Positions 37,140-51,003 are shown, counted from the first letter of the stretch. The stretch: DNA of 64,000 bases from Gordionus sp. m RMFG-2023 (GCF_954871325.1 NC_088776.1:62830954-62894953); one strand, 5' to 3'. Program-made: numbers and translations. Notes: generated from the letters alone by a model not told the origin.

Positions 37140-39190
37140 GGATCAATCAAAATTTGAATAAAATCACTAAGTTTTCATATAGTACAATAGTGTAGGGTTG
37201 TGTGATTACAAAAAGCTTAGGTTGTATAGTAATTACCGTTAAATATCAAGATATCAATTAAATCTTGATATTCATTTATTAGGTATGAAGCTAATCAAAC
37301 CTTCCAATAAGATCCTCTCCTGGTGATATCGCTAAACTGCAACACATACACTTCATTTTTCAATCCTACAAAAACATATGAGGTTAATTCAAAATATAAA
37401 CAAACTATAACAGAGGATTCATTGAAGAATAAGTTTATATTTGTATTGATATCTAAAATCAGTTTATGTGCCATAATCTAATTAATTAACAAAATCAGCA
37501 ATGGTAGATTAACAGAATTTCAATATAGCTCTTTGAACTTCTTTTTTTGAGCATTCATTATTATTTTTTAAATAAGATTATTAAAAAGTAATGGTCATAT
37601 ATTAATGAAGCAGGGTGGTATGTAATGTATAGTTTGAGAATAATTGTAGTTGAAGAAAATTTTTAAGGATGAAGAGAATTAATAATTCACATTATTATGG
37701 AAAATAAAAAATTAAAATTCATAAATAGCAAAAATTAATTTTCATAAAATATCTTCAAGCACTTAAAAATTGTAGCCCTATGTTCAAGAGTACCCAAGTG
37801 GAGAGAAAAGTGGGATCTAACCTATGATGCATTCCAATACAAAGAAAATGTATTGCATATTAGCAATAATTTATGAAAAATAGTATAAATCATTTCATTG
37901 AGTTATGGAAATAAAAAGTTTGTTTTCTTGTATTTTTTTTTCAATAATTAGGTGAGTAATTGATTATTTTATTTGAAATTTATATAATGAAATATTAAAC
38001 AGTATATAAACTGTGTAAAAAAGATATTGCCGAATATAATTTTATGATATCATATAAAAGCATAAAAATTATGTGTTTTTAAAACTATATTGTACATAAT
38101 ATAATTGATGCTCATAATATATTTAATTAAAAAGGTAATAAATACTATTAAAAATATATTAAATATAAAATTTATTATAAAATATTCCTAAGTTAAAAAG
38201 TAAAAGATTAATGTTATCCAAATGCATTTTCAGCAGTATAACTGATATATAAAAATCCATCTTCATCTTTATGCTGATAGTATAATTCATTTAATAATAC
38301 ACTAAAAATGTTTTTTTTAAAGTTTATTAATTATTTTAAAAAATATTACGTTGAATTTGGGATAGTTTTATTTGCAAAAATATTCATAGATTTGTCAGAT
38401 GAGATATTTAAACGTTTTCTTATTATCCATATCAATTGAGCTACAGATATATCCTGAGGGACTAAATATTTATGCCTATCTATCTCAGGAACATCTGAAT
38501 ATGGAATTTTTTCAATTATTATCTATTATAGAACAAAAAATATAAGATATATTTAGAATTCGATTTTACGGGTATTCTGTCTGGATATTTTTGTAAAATT
38601 TTTTCTGATTCCGATTTTCTCTTTGCTATATAAGATATACTTAGTAATATTTTATTCTTCGTAAAATGTACTTACAAAACGCGTTTTCTTCCTTATATTT
38701 CCAATTAATCATCCTTCAAACACTAATATATTTTCTGGTTTGAATAATCTCGTTAATGCATATTATATTGTATGCCAAAAGGCGATTGCAATCTTATTTA
38801 ATTCATAACAAAATATTATATAATTATGAAATTAGCTAAATAATGAAAATCGATAACATGAAAATGAAACTCCACATTAAAATCATGAAAATATACTTTT
38901 GAGTAAGATTATAAAGCAATAATTATAAGTATTATATGTATAATAATTTAAATAGCACTGTAAATTTGATACTAAATTTAAAATCAGTAAATTTAATTTA
39001 TCGATATTATGATATGTTTTTTTAGAAATAAAAGATATTAAACCTATACTTTTTTTGGTTATTGCTTTTTCGGGGAGGGGGGGGGGGTATATTATTTTTA
39101 TTTTATTAATAGGAGATTAGTTGTTTGTATGATTCGTTAATCAATTATTTTATATTTATATATAGTTTTTTAGATATCATTAAATACTTT
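37140..39190. other. AT-rich spacer without recognised gene
   Basis: No recognisable coding, RNA or bounded repeat. A poly-G run of nine or more lies near 39080. Confidence 0.5.
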
Positions 39191-39197
39191 TAATAAA

Positions 39198-40985
39198 GGA
39201 TGGAGGTATTCTCCCAATAGCTGTGTTCTTCCGAAGGAGAGTATCTAAGATCATCGCTTTAAGAATAAAGGAATCCCTTTCTTAATTCTTGTCGCCACTT
39301 AAACTTGGGTTTGGTATTCCTGGAGACTCTGAAATTTCCGCTCACCTTGCTCGTTTAACTATAGCTAACTGTATACCTGATATAAAACGCCAACACTTCG
39401 TTCCTCTATTTTGCAACCAATACCCCAAATACTCTACTTACATCCTCCACAGCTATTCGAGCCATTCTTATTTAAAATTCAATAAGAACATAATCGAATC
39501 TCAAGAGGAAATCCAGCAAGGCGACCCCCTTAGACCCAGCTCTCTTTTGCGTAGGGATTCACAAGATAATCCAGGAAATTCAAGCTAAATATAACCTTAC
39601 CTTAAATTCCTGGTATCTTGATGACGGCATTTCTCGAGCAACCTCTCCTCAATCATGTCCATTCCTCTCATCATTGAGAATTTCTCTCATATAACAGGAC
39701 TATCTCTTAACCTCCCCAAATGTGAGATTTGTTTCCTTAATTCCACTTCTACCCCCCCCCCCAGACATGGCATAATATCACGTCATCAACATAGACGAGA
39801 TGACTCACCTTGGATCACCCATAGGAGGTGAAAAAACCAACAAGATATTTTTAAACAAATCCCTTAACATTTATCCAAATTAAATACATTATTTAATTAC
39901 TTCCCAGCTCATCAATCTTTTTTTTTAATAAAAAATTATTTCAACATACCTAAAATTCTTTACGCCCTGAGATCCTCTCCTATCTTTAAATGCCGCGACT
40001 TGCTCATTTCTCATGAAACCCAAAAGGGTCTCCTTAAAAACATATTAAACTTTAAATTCTCCAATTCATCTTGGCTTCAGGCCACCCTTCCCAGCAAGTC
40101 TGGTGATATTGTCCGATCCCCAATACAACTTTCCCTCTCAGCCTTTATCTCATCTCGTCTTTCTGCACAATCTATCATCGATAATGCATCCACTCCTTCA
40201 GACACTGACCTCTTACAGGCCTTAACCTTCTGGGACAGCAATTGCTCACCCACCCTTTGCCATCCGACTTCCAGCTTTCAAAAAGACTGGGATGCTCCTC
40301 TGATCGCCCGTTCCGTTGAATACCTTATTTCGAACAGGCCCTTTGAGGAAAATCCTAATTATTTATTACGAATGACTCGAAGCCATCCCCAGTTCCAATC
40401 TTGGCCTCCTCTTGAGTGGAGAACAGCTACGTATTTTTATAGCCCTACGCCTTGGCTGTAATGCCGTAGTTCACTCCATTTGCATCGACTATGGCGATCC
40501 CATCGAATCGAAAGCTTACCATCCTTTGCACTGCAAGTTCTCTCATGGACGACGACCGCGTCATAAATCTATTAACAACATCCTCCTAGCGTTCTTAAAA
40601 AAGTTAATATTCCATCCACCCTCGAACCAGTGGACTTCTCAAACGAAAACGCCATAGGCCCCGATATCTCTCATTCCCTGGACTAATGGTCTCTCCTTAG
40701 CTTGGGACTATACCTGTGTCGATTTTGCCGCCAAGTCAAACCTCTCATTTTCTGCCATCGAAAATGCCGAATCCTAAAAAAAAAAAATGTGCTTGCCTCA
40801 CTAATACCGTGTTTATCCCAATCGTTACCTCCAAGGCATGTTCGGATGTGATGCTCTCAATTTCATCAAAACTATAGGAAAAAAATGAGGCAGATTTCAG
40901 GGGACTCCAATAAAGGATTTTATCTTCCTCAGCAAATTTCCCTGGAAATCTGTTGGTCCAATTTTTTAAGCATTCATTCTTCTCT
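39198..40985 (+). pseudogene. degraded LINE, copy 1 (RT and C-terminal endonuclease)
   Basis: Conserved blocks in order: GGILPIAVFFRRRVSKIIA, LGFGIPGDSEISAHLAR, QQGDPLRP, the reverse transcriptase signature WYLDDGI (39611-39631), the GLSLNLPKCEI block, WLQATLPSKSGDIVRSPIQL, and a C-terminal part with IPSTLEPVDFS, GPD and LAWDYTCVD. The last blocks correspond to the LEPxGLxRTDGKRPDG and VWDVTCxD blocks of a LINE family known in many invertebrates. The PD...WD spacing suggests a restriction-like endonuclease as in R2-type LINEs (inference). Frames change several times and stops occur, so it is dead. Longest intact piece is 40000-40461. No 3' tail was delimited. Confidence 0.82.
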
Positions 40986-41286
40986 AGGGTGATTTGTACT
41001 TTTTTTTTAAATTTTATTATTTTTTTATCTTATTTCTCTTTTATACATACATATTTTTTAATTCATTTTTAATATATTATTAGTTTTTTTTATATATATT
41101 TTTTTAATTATAATTCGTTAATGAAAAATTTGTGAAAATTTATTATTTAAATAAAGTATCTCATTCAATTAAAAAAAATATATATTTATATATATTTTTT
41201 ATTTAGAAATTTAAAATAATTATTTCTAAATTATATAAAAAAAAGAATAGAGGATTCCTATCCATATATACATCCTCTACATATAC

Positions 41287-41719
41287 CAGAGTTGTACATT
41301 TGCTCAAAATAAAAAGTAGATCTTTGAAGATCGTAAAATTTGAAGATCTTTTATTTTTTAAAAATTTTGTGTAACGATCTTCAAAGATCTAGATATTTGA
41401 AGATCGCTGCGATCAACGATCTTCATGATATTTATTTTTTTACCCCTTTATTAAAAGCCCAGATGTTTTTCAATTTTATTAATATAATATTTCTTTTATG
41501 TTTTATACCTCTCCTCCTGCCTTGATGAAAATTGAAAAACATCTGGGCTTTTAATAAAGGGGTAAAAAAATAAATATCATGAAGATCTTTGAAGATCGTT
41601 ACACAAAATTTTTAAAAATAAAAAGATCTTCAAATTTTACGATCTTCAAAGATCTTGCTCAAATTTTTGAGCTAGATCTCGCTCAAAAATCTTCAAAGAA
41701 GATCTTTTGTACAACTCTG
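41287..41719. mobile_element. foldback MITE with GATCTTCAAAGATC arms
   Basis: Ends CAGAGTTGTAC and GTACAACTCTG, flanked by a perfect 8-bp duplication ACATATAC (41279-41286 and 41720-41727). The arms are almost fully inverted over about 190 bp each, including AAAAGCCCAGATGTTTTTCA near the centre, with a loop of about 55 bp. GATCTTCAAAGATC is itself a palindrome repeated along the arms. The short frames here are not genes. Confidence 0.93.
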
Positions 41720-42149
41720 ACATATACAGAAGATTTTTTTTTTTGGGGGGGGGGGGGGGGTAGGAGCTTTTCCTCAAGTGTTTTTAAAGGAGTAGATAAA
41801 TTTGAGGTGTTTTAATTGTATTTTTAGTTGAAATATGATAAAATATATTTGAGTATATGTATAAATAAAGTTATATAAAAAATAAAAACTGCCGCCGTTT
41901 TTTTCATTAAATTGAAATATAGTATTAAAAAATATACAATCATTAATAAAAATGTTTTCAGATCATGAATATTTTCTCGATCCCCTTCTTTATAGTTTTC
42001 TTTATTCCCATCAAACTTTCAACTTTTTGGGTGTGGATGGTATTGATCTAAAAATCATGGTATATATAATATATAAATTACCATTAATATAATAAATTGT
42101 AATATAAAATTTACCACGTTGTCGTCGTCCATTCATTAAAATACATTTA

Positions 42150-43690
42150 GCTCACTTATGCTGCTCTAAATATTCTTAAATATATAACACCGGACTCTTT
42201 GATTCATCAAAAAAAAAGCAACAAAGGTCCTCTACATCTTTTAAACGTGTCCACAAGGCACATTAAAATCTGTTCTTTACCCATTTGCATTTCAACTCAT
42301 TAAAAGACTTCTGCTTTTTTATAAGGTCTCAACATGCTGGTGCATCAAATTATCTAACCTTTTTTCCAGTTAATTTGTCCCAATATAAATCACCTCTATC
42401 ACCCCCAACATACATCCCACACTATCTCGCAAACCTTTTACTTTAATTCTTCGAAATACTTTTCCCAATCTCCATTTTTGCCTATCAAGTCCAGTCACCT
42501 AAAGATCGTCCACATGATAGAAAACACCTTCCACTCCTTGAAAAATAGTGGTGGAAACTTACGGCTTAAAAATCTGCACATAGACCTAGCAAGATATTGA
42601 CTTTCTTTATAGGCACAAGTGGAGTCGGTCTTACATCCCCTCAACACTTTTCACTTTCAAACGCCATAACTGCATATCCCTCATCTCATATTTGTACAAA
42701 TAGGCCCCACCATAAAAATCCCTCAAAACTATACCATTAACCAATATAAGTGATTCAGTCCCACGCCAACACAGCTACTATATTTAGATAATAATCCATA
42801 AATCTAATATCTCAACCTTCTCACCGAATATTGCTTTAAATTCTATCCTTCCCATCGCAGCAATGGTCCTATCAAATTTATTTTTAACTCCTCATTTTCT
42901 CTCACCCCCCCCCCCAACCGGCCAAATATTCTGATATATATCATATTCAATTCAAAATATGGGAACCATTCTCACATTTAAATTTATCACCACTCTAGGA
43001 CAAGTATATTTACACACCCCCTCTAATTTATTTTACCCTGAGACAGCATCCCCTTTGTCATCCTTAATAGCCTCACCTCGACCGGTATTGCAGATTCTTT
43101 GCCATCATATAGTCACAAATTTTCACAGTCCCTTGCCACATATCCCCCTTTTCGTCATCTAAAAATTCAATATTTTGCTTCCCCGTTTTTTTTAAATTAG
43201 GTACACCAACTTCTTCCATTTTCTCTCTCTCAATTGTCCTCACATTTGAAGCATTCTGACCCATCCCTATCTGTGGAAAACCAACTGAGCAATTATAATT
43301 GCTCGTTATAGATTTCTTCTTATTATGACCAAATTTGCCACAACCCACACATTTATATCTCTCTTGTTCAAACTTTCAACAACCACATTTTGTCTCACTG
43401 CAATTCGGAACCATATAACCTGATCCATCGTAATTATGATACCTCTTTCCTTCTAGACACAAAATTCTGTCTTATTTCTAATCTATCTTGTTTCTCTAAA
43501 CGGTCCCAACATCCGATTATTATCATAATTCTGCTTATCAGAACTATACACTGATTTGCCTACATCACTATCTGCCCACTCCTTATTTGACTCTTGAAGT
43601 AACCATGTTACCTTTCCCATCACATCTTCCTCTCCATTATCTCCCTCAATGATACAATGCGATTTCTTCTCATTTTCCTTCCCCAAGTTA
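42150..43690 (-). mobile_element. Ty3/gypsy-like LTR retrotransposon fossil
   Basis: The - strand shows a Gag-like Cys/His zinc-knuckle region (CVGCGKFGHN) near 43330 and, further along, a reverse-transcriptase YHVDD-type block near 42510. This order and spacing fit a gypsy-like gag-pol. The element is broken many times and looks old. LTRs were not identified, so the ends are approximate. Confidence 0.6.
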
Positions 43691-44981
43691 AACTATATAT
43701 ATACATTATTACTAATAATACTATCACAAAAATATTATATTGTATTTCACAGTATTAATAAATTTTAATGTCCTTATTTTTACTTAAATTAAATCACTTA
43801 TAAAATTAAAATCTAAACTATATGCAAAGTTACAAAATATGTTATTATCAATATAGTAAATTGTCCAACAATACACATATACATACGTTCCTCATGGTAT
43901 ATAATAATATATTACAGTATGCAAAGAAAAATTTCGGTAACACTTGTATTCGATAGGGCTTACTATAAAATATAAAAAAAGTCCGACAGCACTTTCGTGC
44001 GACAGGTTTAACTATAGATCGTTTACAAATGAAGAGGACACTGGTTAACTCCTTTTTTTTATATTAAACCTAAATGCAATGCTTAATAACTCCAAACACA
44101 TGCATCACAATTATAAAATAATGTAAGATTTAATAAAAATATTTTGGGATAAGAGTTTGGCTAGACTCTGGAGTGATTTATTCTTTTTCTACTATATTTT
44201 CTAGCTTTCCTAGTGAATCTTGGTCCCTTAGATGATCATGAGCAAATTCAAGAAAATTATAGTATAACAATAAGAGTCTGATTTTTGTAATTAAATGAAT
44301 TGATATCTCTATATTACCTTATGTTTGGAATAATGTTTTACTCTAAAATTAATTTAAACATGATTATAATATATAATAAATTTACCATTTTTGTATTTAA
44401 AAAAATTGAAGGTGCAGTTCATGTAAAAAAATCACGAATAATTTATTTCGATATATTTAATTGATTTTTTTAACTTATTCGATTAAATTAACGTTATCGT
44501 CATATAAATAAGACCTAAAAAATTTCGCAATTAACCGATATTTCGCAATTGCAATTATAAATGTAATTTAAATTATATCATAGTAATTTTTATCAAAATC
44601 GTGGGGTTTTTTGCATTTAAAAGTATTTTCACTTAAGCGATATGCAATTTAACAGTTTTGACTGTACCACCCTACAGCATGATCTTTTTCTAATAATTTT
44701 CTGTCTTAATAATATAATGCGAATCGCCTCTGGGCCTCAAAATTATTTTTATTCTAATCCACCTTTCGGCCTTAAATATATCCGCCTTTTGGGCTTGATA
44801 TGAATCCATGAATCCGCCGTTATCAATATAGATTTTGCTTAACTAAAATTCAGTTTATATCACAGTTTAAATTACAGTTTATTTTCGTTTTGCCTATCTT
44901 AAAATGCTTGATCATATTTGCTTATTGATTTAAAACATATTTAATTTGTGGACAAAAAGAGATGCATAGAGACAATCATGT
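43691..44981. other. AT-rich spacer without recognised gene
   Basis: No gene or bounded repeat recognised. Confidence 0.5.
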
Positions 44982-44989
44982 ATTATTTA

Positions 44990-45127
44990 CAGAGTTGTTA
45001 AAGGATCTAGATACAAGTATTTAGATCCTGTATCTAGATATAAAAATGTGGTATCTGTATCTAGATAATATTTTAGACGATGTATCTGTATCTAGATCCA
45101 TTTAAAAAGTATCTTTTAACAACTCTT
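44990..45127. mobile_element. hAT-type MITE, 138 bp
   Basis: Starts CAGAGTTGTTAAAGG and ends TTTTAACAACTCT plus one changed base, flanked by ATTATTTA on both sides (44982-44989 and 45128-45135). Very similar to 28834-28975 in inverted orientation. Confidence 0.92.
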
Positions 45128-45774
45128 ATTATTTATAAGAAAGAAGTGACGAAGGGTCAAGTTTACTATTATTCAATCAAAAAATTTTTTTTATTTTTAT
45201 TTGTTAGTCTAACCATAAAAACATTAAAATATATAAATAAGTAAAATTAGTCTTAGTTTTTGAGTTAAAATGATCAAGTACCAATGACATACAATATATG
45301 ATTATCAAGTACTGAATTATAAAAGTTACTGCTGGATTTTAAATTTTTTTAATATGTTTTTTTTTCAATCGAAATCAAAAATAGAATTAAAATTTAAAAA
45401 AAATTTTTTTTTACATTAAACTTATAATTTAATCATTAAAAGTTAGCCGAATATCTAAAATTATTTTACAAATTTTTAAATATATTTATTTACTTAAAAT
45501 AATTTTATACATGAAATGGTATTGTTTATAATTAATGGGAGTCATGGCTAAGCAAGTATTTATCAATTCCTTTGTGTGATAAAAATTTCCTTAGCAATTT
45601 TGAACTGATATGGGGGGAAAAAAAATATCTATATCTTTTTTAAAGTCTTTATAATATATATTTATTTAAATTATATGCACATACATATGAGATAAAATTT
45701 TACGCTAAAATTTTTATTTTTTGAATAAAAAATCGTTAAATAAAAGTATATCAAAATGTATCTTAATATACCTA

Positions 45775-45843
45775 TAAACATATACAGATACCCATGAAAT
45801 AGTATATAGATATAGATACAGATACTTTTTATACAACTCTGAT
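45775..45843. mobile_element. hAT end fragment
   Basis: AGATATAGATACAGATACTT followed by ACAACTCTG matches the right end of the 11247 family. No left end was found. Confidence 0.55.
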
Positions 45844-46206
45844 AATCTTAATAAATTTTTAAATATAATTACAATTATTAATAATTAATTATTGCTTTTA
45901 AAAGAGATTTATTAAAAAAATAAGAATATTTTATTTACTCCCCCAATGCTTATTTTTTAAACGTAAAATTACACAATATATTCGCATGATTTTCGCTTTA
46001 TTTATTTTAAAAAAATTAAAATATCAAATTTTCTTCCCCTCATGTATATTTTTTTTTACAGTAGTAAAAATAATAGTAACCTTTTTTTAAGGTAGTTAAT
46101 ATTAATTCTTCTTAACTTAAATTAATTTAAATAATATATTAATTTTTTTTAACGAAGTTCAGAATAGTTTTTTTTATAAAACATATTATATTAAGTTTAT
46201 TTAAGA

Positions 46207-46302
46207 ATTTTATAGGATTTCAAGGAAAGCAATGCTTCCTATGATTCTATGGAAGCTATACTGCTAGAAAGTGATATATATATAAATATTTTTTGAAATA
46301 TG
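46207..46302 (+). other. possible isolated exon-like frame
   Basis: After TTTTATAG the sequence reads DFKESNASYDSMEAILLESD and then YINIF and a stop. The codon choice is less AT-biased than its surroundings. No family recognised and no partner exon seen. Confidence 0.15.
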
Positions 46303-46583
46303 ATTTAATAAAGAATGTATTAGATAACATTGTTCTCCAACTAATGTGATTTATATTTAAACAGTGACGTCAGCTGATTACCACTTTTTATCTCCCATAT
46401 GGGCTCTCCATTTACTTTCCATAATTTTATACATTTTCCTATTGTTCCACATCATTTTCATTTTCTGTAATAATTGATTTTATTTTATTAATGGCAATAA
46501 CTGATGCTGATATACTGGGTTGAATTTTTTTTAATGGTGGTAGACTTTGCTGGTTTTTCTCTTTGCCTTTAATAGATTCAACA

Positions 46584-46614
46584 TTCTTTCTTTCTTTCTT
46601 TCTTTCTTTCTTTA

Positions 46615-46673
<59 letters not shown>
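46584..46673. repeat. (CTTT)n microsatellite
   Basis: About 90 bp of CTTT units with one interruption. Confidence 0.97.
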
Positions 46674-47448
46674 GGGTATTTCTAATAAAAATATTTAATT
46701 ATATTATCTTAAAATTATAATATAAATAATAAACTTTAATAAGATTAACAATATTTGTAGAGGAGCATGTTGAATAGTTTATTATTTTTTTTCTGTTTAC
46801 AGGTTTGACATTCAGTCTCTACATTTTATTTTGATTTGATTTATTTAAAAAAATTTACATTTAAAATTTTAAGATTGGGATTGTTAATTATCTTACAAAA
46901 TTGAAGAAAAGTAAAAATATTATTTTTTATACTGTTTCATTTCTCTTTTTTCATATCATTTATATAACATTTTTACAAACTAAAATTAGAATATATATAT
47001 ATATATATATATAAAGATTAACTTTAAAATAAAAGTAAAACTAAAATTAAAAACACATTTTGAATAATACACGTTAAAAAATACAATTCATTTTATTCAA
47101 CAAAAATTAAAAAATATTAAATCAAATTGATGATTATATTCTTTCGAGTTACATTTAATTTATATAAAATATATTCTTTACTTATTTGTTTTGAATATAT
47201 CCACTATGTTTTCAATATTTTTAAAATAAATAAAAGGTTTTATAATTTTTATCTATCTAAACTTGAGAGTTGAAGATTTTCCAGCTAATTTTGATTGTCG
47301 AGGTAAATTAAGGTTAAAATCTTTGATATGCAAATTTTTTAAATATGAATATTAAAAGGAATCTGTATGTGTCTATATCTTTTATCAATAAATGAAAAAG
47401 ATCAAGATTCTCTTCAGAAAAAGGATCTTAGATACAGATACTAATATC

Positions 47449-48742
47449 CAGGCTTGTTAATAGATCCTTTTAAAAAGATCGAATCCCGATTACGATCTTT
47501 TGAAAAAAGAGGATCGAAATCCAGGATCGACCTTTTTTTAAAAAAAGGATTATTTAAATTTCTGATCTATGCAAAATTAACATAATATAAAAAAAAATAA
47601 AATATGGTATAAATTTATTGTAATTGGATAATATAATATAAGTATAACATAGAATATATGTATTTATTATTAAATTAGCCATCAATAATAATTTTTTATC
47701 TAAATTATCATCATTTAAACAACCACGTTTTTCATTAAGTACATGTTTAGCTTTACTAAACAAGCGCTCCACAGGAGCCCTGATGGTAAAGGGGTGTTAT
47801 ATAAATGTTTTTTTTAATTAACATAATTATTAAAAATATTCACTGAATCATTAGAATAAAAAAAATTATTAATGGAAAGAGAATTTTGTGACGAGTTTTT
47901 CCCAAAAAAGGTATTGATCCAAGCATTCTTTGAAGGATCTGCATATGGTCGACCCTGTATATTTTCTAAATGGGCAATTAACCTTTTTTTAGCAACAAAT
48001 TTTGTGGCAGATTAATAAAAGGACAATTGAGCTTAAATTTTGGGTGAATTATTGATGCCAATATATTACTGTCGTCATATAGTGAAGGAAATCTCTAATT
48101 TTTATTATTTGCATATTGTTATGATCTTCAAATTTAATAAAAATTGTATTTTTTTAATTACTTCTAAATGCCTCTTTAGGTTTGAACTGCTAATCTTTGA
48201 AGAAGATATTTTATTTGCATAAAGAGCAATTTGCATAGATCATTGTATGGTTACTTCCATCCGTTTCACATAAAGTAAAATACTTACGTAAATTATGAAA
48301 TGGTCAAAGATTTTCATTCTCATTTATATCTGCTGTCACATCAATAGAAGTAGATGTATCATCTCCTAAATCTATAATGGAGGACATTATTAAAACCTAG
48401 AATTTATATTATAATATAATTAATAAATAAATATAACTTATTCTTATAAAAAATTTGGGTAATTGTTGAAATATAAAATCTGGTGGAATGGTGGTTGATA
48501 AAATATGATGTAGATAGATATTTTTAATAATATTTTAAATTTAATTTTTAAAATTTTTATTTTATTTATTGCTTTATAAGTAAAAAAATAATTTTTAAAA
48601 GGATTGGGATCGAATATTTAAAAAAAGTGATCTCGATCGCGATCCACAATTTAAGGTCAGGATCTTAAATCCTAGAAAATTGACAAATTTAGGATGGAAT
48701 CCAGGATCGGCGATCTTTTGATTCGATCCTTTAACAACTCTG
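47449..48742 (-). mobile_element. hAT element, 1.3 kb, decayed
   Basis: Starts CAGGCTTGTTAATAGATCC and ends GATCCTTTAACAACTCTG, flanked by a perfect 8-bp duplication CTAATATC (47441-47448 and 48743-48750). Subterminal GGATCG and CGATCC motifs crowd both ends. The transposase remnant is on the - strand. Confidence 0.93.
47620..48010 (-). pseudogene. hAT transposase C-terminal remnant
   Basis: On the - strand the dimerisation domain reads TIRAPVERLFSKAKHVLNEK then RGCLNDDNLDKKLLLMANL. Upstream, LIAHLENIQGRPYADPSKNA belongs to the preceding region, with frame changes between. The DDE core is absent. Confidence 0.85.
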
Positions 48743-49375
48743 CTAATATCTTATTAAAAATGTCAAAAAAATATAAAGTACAAGATACAGGATCGTATCT
48801 TATATATACACGGTACTGTCCAACACTGTCTATGCATATTATATAAATATTTTCGACAAAATCAAATGTTCACTATAAATAATAATGCTAAAGATTTTAG
48901 TTATACCTGAAATTTAGATATTGTAATTCTACGATTAATATACCTACTAAAAATATACAGGATGAGTTATTATAATAAAAACAGAAAGTTAAAAGAATGA
49001 AACAATATGTGTCTTTATTTTTATATAATACTTAAAAAATAAATGACGATTCATTAATATATAACAAAACAGACAAACACTACAAAAATACATATGGTAA
49101 AATTTTAATGTAAATTTTTGCATATACAATTTTTATATACATTAATTTATTTTTAAAATACAGTTTAATATTTTTTCAAATGTTTAATATACGACAAATT
49201 TTATATAGTAACACAAATAATACAAATTCATTTACATCAAATCCTGATCCTGTTTATTCTAATTCAATACCTAATATATCTAAATAATTTCCATATTATC
49301 AATTCTCCCTCTTTAAGTGGTGATTCTATTATTAATCCAGCAAATTTCTTTCTTTCTTTCTTTCAATTTCTTTGG

Positions 49376-49588
<213 letters not shown>

Positions 49589-49659
49589 AAGAAGGAAATA
49601 TAAAAACTGGAATAATGAAAAAATACTTATAGCAAAATATTATTATCTGTACCTGAGAA

Positions 49660-50590
49660 GTAGGAAATGAAAATGAAAGATATCCCTAAGTATTTAGATA
49701 TGTCTTTATCGTCTATTAATAAATTATAACGCGAAACATTTCACGAAATCATCGGAGACCCTTTAAAAGATTATGTGATTGGAAAGCGAGGCAGGGAGAA
49801 AAAAGACACATTCAATATAGAAGGAAAAATTATGGAACTTTTAATGGCGAACAATACATTAACTATTAAAGGTATTATAGAAAATTTTCCTCCAGGATTT
49901 CCTAGAAATGAAGGAACTATAAGGAAATATATTTAAAAAATAGGATTGTCCAAAAAACGTAAAGGAAAGGAACCTGATAGGAGGAAAACACCGGACACAG
50001 TTTATATACGACAAATTTATTGTATAAAAATATTGAATATTGCCAGACAAAAAATATTTTTCTTAGACGAGAAGGCATAAATTTACACGTTGTACCTGTT
50101 TACGCCTGGGCACCATACAATGTTACGCCAACTGTTAAAGTCCCACCATCTAAGGGTAAAAATTTAAGTATATTATGTACTATGGGATGGGAATCGAAGG
50201 TGCGATACTTTATTGCATCATCGAGGGAGCTTACAATAGCCTACTATTTCGAGAATATATGATAGAACTAATTTATATCATACCAAGTGATGCAGTTATT
50301 GTTATGGACAATGTATCTATCCACAAAAGCCATCTCATTGATAGTTTTAAAGTGTGAATAGAATATTTGCCACCCTATTCGCCGCAACTAAATCCATTAG
50401 AAAATTTCTTTGGGGTATTAAAAAACAAATATAGGCCAATCAATCCCCGACCAAATACATGAAACGAAATCGTTCATAATGTAACATAAATTCTTAATGA
50501 ATTTACTATTCCTTATGACTTTTCAAGTTATTATAATAAGATGCATCAATATTTGGAAATTGGTTATCAAGGACAACCATTGGATTAAGG
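49660..50590 (+). pseudogene. Tc1/mariner-IS630 transposase, decayed
   Basis: Reads from the N-terminal region (KDYVIGKRGREKKDTFN, MELLMANNTLTIKGIIENFP) through FLRREGINLHVVPVYAWAP (normally DExGInl, first acid replaced by R-E), MDNVSIHKSHLIDSF (second acid present) to LPPYSPQLNPLENFFGVLKN (third acid E present). About 30 residues separate the second and third acids, a few fewer than usual, across a stop. Several stops and frame changes; inactive. It ends at GQPLD and a stop near 50586, about 400 bp before RAB5IF. Terminal repeats not resolved. Confidence 0.82.
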
Positions 50591-51003
50591 TAAATTTATA
50601 AAAATATAATTTATATTTAAATATATTTAGGAATATAGAAAATCGGAATACCTAAAGAAAAAGCGAAAATCAATTGATCCAGTTTTTTATATTTTAATGC
50701 ATTTTTTAAATCTGTTTTGTCATATATTATATATTTGATCGTCATTTATTTTTTGAGTATTATGTAAAAATAAAAAAACATATGGTCAAATCTTTTTAAT
50801 TTTTTGTTTTTATTATATTAATTTACCCTGTTTAACAAAATAAATTACATAAAATTTCTAATCGGTAGTTGTTTACCAATAATTTAGTTATTTTAGTTTT
50901 TGTCACATAGCTTATAAAAAAAATTTTCAAATTGTTGCCATTGGCTAATATTTTGCCAATTTTAATAAATGTGTAAATAATATAACAAATTTTGCATTCA
51001 TTT

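Noticed and set aside
41340-41815. Two short frames at 41340-41525 and 41579-41815
   Set aside because: They are the two inverted arms of the foldback element read in opposite sense.
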